From Lachnospiraceae bacterium (GTDB lineage Bacteria > Bacillota > Clostridia > Lachnospirales > Lachnospiraceae): a DNA stretch of 39,686 nt. Both the position numbers and the translations under genes were made by a program. The notes below the pieces were generated by a model. That model saw nothing but the letters and a program-made list of their open reading frames with translations. It did no database searches and had not been told where the DNA came from. Within the stretch, counting starts at the first letter, position 1, and each line of letters starts with the position of its first letter. The DNA lies in the NCBI GenBank assembly GCA_017552985.1, contig JAFZNO010000095.1, positions 1 to 39,686 of the forward strand, written 5' to 3'. This document shows positions 37,653 through 39,686 of the stretch, in pieces.

Positions 37653-38813
37653 TTATTTCTGCGATGCCAGATTGTAAAGGTAATCAAATGCCAGCTGGTA
37701 ATGATAGGTCTGTCTGAAATCCTCCATGGATGATTCCCCAAGATAATCAGCGATGGAAGAAAGACCTGCATTCGTGGTTTGCTCCTGTAAAACCCTGTTT
37801 AATTCCTCATCGTCGATGCAAAGTCCCTGCTTCTTCGCCAATGCCTGCAATACCAGGTCTTCGCGCGCCGCAATGACGGAATGCTCATTGAGAAAGCTCT
37901 CCAGATCCTGTCCGAAATACGTCTGCACCAGCGTATCAGGATCCGTCGCCATCTGGAATGCCATGGTAACAAAGTAATTATTGATCTGCTCACGATAGTA
38001 ATCGATCCATTCCTGCGGAACTTCCTTTACTTCGCACATCTCCTCCATGAAGGTTTCCAAAACCTTTTCCTGATAAGCGTCATCGCCTTCAGATTGATAT
38101 GCTTCCGTAAGATAATCACGAATGTACTGGCGAAGACCCTCAACGGTGTCTATGTCCGGGACGATCCCTGCAACGTGCTCGTCCTTCATTTCTTCAGGGA
38201 TGATGCAGTTTACGGTCACGGTGAAAACAACTGCCTGGCCTGCCAGTTCCGTATTGCCATAATCCTCGGGGAACGTGAGGTTTAAGTCAACCGTCTCTCC
38301 AGGCATAACGCCGATCAGGCCGGATTCAAAGCCGTCAATGTAGCTGTTGGAGCCAATGGTAAGAGGCGTACTCTCTGCCGTTCCGCCGTCAAAGGCAACG
38401 CCGTCCTTCTTTCCAACGTAAGCAATGTTTACGGTATCCCCGTCTGCCACGGCACGATCCTTAATTCCCTGATCTGCAGGGAAATAGTTATAATAAGCAT
38501 CCTTGAGGATCAGCTCAACCTCTTTCTCATCAATCTCCACGGGATCTCTCTCCACGCGGAAATTCTGATAATCCTTGAGCGTCACGTACTTGTCAAGATC
38601 CATGTCCTTCGCATAGGTACGGCCTTCGGTAACCTTTATTGGTTCCGCAGTCGACGCCGGATCCTGGACCCCCGTCCCCGTAACTTCAGTTCCGGTCGTC
38701 GATGGATTATCGCCACCCGTTTTCGTCTCACAGCCTGCCAACGTTCCACAGGCGAGAACCGCTGCACAGATCACGGCAATCCCGCCAAAATTCTTCTTTT
38801 TCATCTCTTTCAT
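37653..38813 (-). CDS. Trigger-factor-like lipoprotein peptidyl-prolyl isomerase
   Basis: 386 residues: lipobox LACGTLAGC (Cys28) after a hydrophobic signal, a Thr/Gly-rich linker, an FKBP-type PPIase domain (about 110-210: DGDTVNIAYVGKKDGVAFDG, LTIGSNSYIDGFESGLIGVM, VDLNLTFPEDYGN), and a helical trigger-factor C-domain (about 220-386, ESSMEDFRQTYHYQLAFDYL). The ribosome-binding TF domain is missing and replaced by the lipid anchor, so it acts outside the membrane on exported proteins. Predicted extracellular partner of the NlpC/P60 hydrolase downstream. Start could also be the ATG at 38804. Confidence 0.9.
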   Translation of the reverse strand: MKEMKKKNFGGIAVICAAVLACGTLAGCETKTGGDNPSTTGTEVTGTGVQDPASTAEPIKVTEGRTYAKDMDLDKYVTLKDYQNFRVERDPVEIDEKEVELILKDAYYNYFPADQGIKDRAVADGDTVNIAYVGKKDGVAFDGGTAESTPLTIGSNSYIDGFESGLIGVMPGETVDLNLTFPEDYGNTELAGQAVVFTVTVNCIIPEEMKDEHVAGIVPDIDTVEGLRQYIRDYLTEAYQSEGDDAYQEKVLETFMEEMCEVKEVPQEWIDYYREQINNYFVTMAFQMATDPDTLVQTYFGQDLESFLNEHSVIAAREDLVLQALAKKQGLCIDDEELNRVLQEQTTNAGLSSIADYLGESSMEDFRQTYHYQLAFDYLYNLASQK

Positions 38814-38862
38814 AATCCTCTCATTTTTTCTTCTGAAGCCTTGCGGCTAACTTCCATTTTGT

Positions 38863-38889
38863 ATTATAACACCAATACTTGCATAATTA
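38863..38889 (-). promoter_or_regulatory. Candidate promoter of the lipoprotein-NlpC unit
   Basis: Minus strand TATAAT at 38863-38868, with weak TTAATT about 16 nt upstream. The rest of the 203-nt spacer (38814-39016) holds this, the opposite-facing promoter below and a short GAAGCC...GGCT repeat; nothing else is visible. Confidence 0.45.
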
Positions 38890-38931
38890 AAATGAAAATT
38901 ACGTGAACTTTAAAATTATCAAAACCAATTC

Positions 38932-38960
38932 TTGTGAATTTGGCAAAGCTGTGTTATGAT
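38932..38960 (+). promoter_or_regulatory. Promoter of the membrane-anchored protein gene
   Basis: TTGTGA (38932-38937), 17-nt spacer, TATGAT (38955-38960); 57 nt before the ATG. Confidence 0.7.
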
Positions 38961-39016
38961 GTAATGTAGTTTCTGTATAAAATTGAATAGGGAAAAGGAT
39001 AGAAAGGATACATAGT

Positions 39017-39526
39017 ATGATGAACACAAACACGTTTGCCATCCTGGGCATTAACGCTGGTCTGATCGTCCTGATCGTGGTGCTCGTGCTGGTGGTGGCC
39101 GCCATTATCGCAATGTACTTCTTGGGAAAGAAGGCCCAGAAGAAGCAGGCCGAACAGCAAGAGCTCATGGAAGCCAACAAAATGACGGTCTCCATGCTGA
39201 TCATTGACAAAAAGCGACTTAAGATCAAGGAATCAGGATTGCCGCAATCCGTCATCGACCAGACGCCGAAGATCATGAGAAACCAGAAGCTCCCCATCGT
39301 AAAAGTTAAGATCGGACCCCAGATCATGAATCTGATCAGCGATGAGAAGATCTTCGACAGCATTCCCCTCAAGAAGGAAGTTAAGGCGACGATCAGCGGC
39401 ATGTACATTCTCGGAGTGAAAGGCCTTCACGGCAAGATCGAACTCGCTCCTCCCAAGAAAAAAGGCTTCTTCAAGCGTGCCATGGAAGCGGCACAGGAAA
39501 AAGCCGGTGCAAAACCCGTTAAATAA
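39017..39526 (+). CDS. Membrane-anchored protein of unknown function (169 aa)
   Basis: Residues 8-36 form one membrane span (GINAGLIVLIVVLVLVVAAI) followed by a basic stop-transfer GKKAQKKQAEQQ. The cytoplasmic part contains MLIIDKKRLKIKESGLPQSV, PKIMRNQKLPIVKVKIGPQI and ATISGMYILGVKG, a small beta-rich domain, then a Lys/Ala-rich tail. The short span-plus-basic layout recalls YajC, but the rest does not match and I do not recognise a family. AAAGGATACATAGT precedes the ATG. No terminator is visible before the insertion sequence at 39550. Confidence 0.8.
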   Translation: MMNTNTFAILGINAGLIVLIVVLVLVVAAIIAMYFLGKKAQKKQAEQQELMEANKMTVSMLIIDKKRLKIKESGLPQSVIDQTPKIMRNQKLPIVKVKIGPQIMNLISDEKIFDSIPLKKEVKATISGMYILGVKGLHGKIELAPPKKKGFFKRAMEAAQEKAGAKPVK

Positions 39527-39555
39527 AATTCAACCCCTCACGGCATGTGATATGC

Positions 39556-39599
39556 TACCCCTAAGTAGGACATTGAAATATAAAACCTACTTGGGGGTA
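39556..39599 (+). mobile_element. Left end of an insertion sequence with SD-sequestering hairpin
   Basis: TACCCCTAAGTAGG (39556-39569) pairs with CCTACTTGGGGGTA (39586-39599) in a 14-bp stem with one G-T pair. The right arm contains GGGGG, the ribosome-binding site of the transposase start at 39605. Such hairpins protect elements from being translated when read through from outside. The exact end of the element is not resolved; the right end is outside the window. Confidence 0.6.
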
Positions 39600-39604
39600 T
39601 TTCT

Positions 39605-39686
39605 ATGTCAAGAAAAAGTATGATTAAACCTGCATTAAAGGTGGAACTTGTTGAACGGTACTTGAAAAATGAAATCGGGGTAAGTG
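39605..39686 (+). CDS. Transposase N-terminus (partial, cut by window end)
   Basis: 27 codons visible: begins MSRKSMIKPALKVELVERYL and continues KNEIGVS. Basic start followed by a helix-turn-helix-like stretch (VELVERYLKNEIGVS), typical of IS3/IS150-type OrfA. GGGGG lies 7 nt before the ATG, inside the upstream hairpin. The family assignment needs the rest of the gene. Confidence 0.6.
   Translation, partial: MSRKSMIKPALKVELVERYLKNEIGVS

Overview
The window looks like a chromosomal segment of an uncultured Lachnospiraceae-type Clostridia bacterium. The evidence is a Firmicutes-order ribosomal/secE-nusG cluster with strong AGGAGG ribosome-binding sites, sigma-A promoters, many U-tailed intrinsic terminators, a lipoprotein foldase, a secretin-less Tad pilus locus, and mid-range base composition. 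Most genes lie on the minus strand; plus-strand genes are a 39-residue membrane peptide (18484), the 32677-36283 block, and two genes at the right end.

Layout. (1) 1-3810: rpmG-secE-nusG-rplK-rplA, then rplJ-rplL with an L10-type leader and attenuator; a promoter at the left edge points off the window, probably to rpoB. (2) 3864-5632: a 54-aa ORF, glf and an XRE-type regulator. (3) 5731-13534: a nine-gene Tad/Flp pilus operon (cpaF, tadB, tadC, Flp1-like pilin, two pseudopilins, cpaB, a 706-aa secreted Cys-containing protein, prepilin peptidase) behind a promoter nested in an upstream terminator and a structured leader. (4) 13659-15696: small operon of a DUF2442-like protein, a C-terminally truncated AMP-binding protein and an HAD phosphatase. 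(5) 15899-19846: MalT-like LuxR regulator, the divergent 39-aa membrane peptide and a serine hydrolase. (6) 19933-21550: GH51 arabinofuranosidase flanked by paired operator-like sites.

(7) 21622-28227 is the most interesting region: a self-contained peptide secretion and sensing locus. In transcription order it has an AgrC-like histidine kinase, a short unit with a hidden 25-codon ORF, a LytTR response regulator, two double-glycine-leader peptides with nearly identical leaders, a C39-peptidase ABC exporter and an HlyD-type accessory protein. Three promoters (upstream of each GG peptide and of the hidden ORF) carry the same tandem 12-bp box GATGAACGACGT at an exact 20-bp period, 9 nt upstream of a -35, and share a CATAAT -10. 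The boxes are the likely binding sites of the LytTR regulator, which would make the three short units its peptide regulon. The exporter has a separate promoter without boxes.

(8) 28384-32386: a sugar operon of xylulokinase, DUF4867 and an L-fucose isomerase-family isomerase; it shares a 10-mer operator-like site with the arabinofuranosidase. (9) 32406-32488: four DnaA-box-like 9-mers in the divergent intergenic region, then a tocopherol-cyclase-like protein, aroA and a carbamate kinase. (10) 36367-38813: an NlpC/P60 coiled-coil hydrolase and a trigger-factor-like lipoprotein. (11) 39017-39686: a membrane-anchored protein of unknown function and the left end of an insertion sequence whose transposase ribosome-binding site lies in a hairpin.

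Everything here comes from reading the sequence; no database search or folding program was run.
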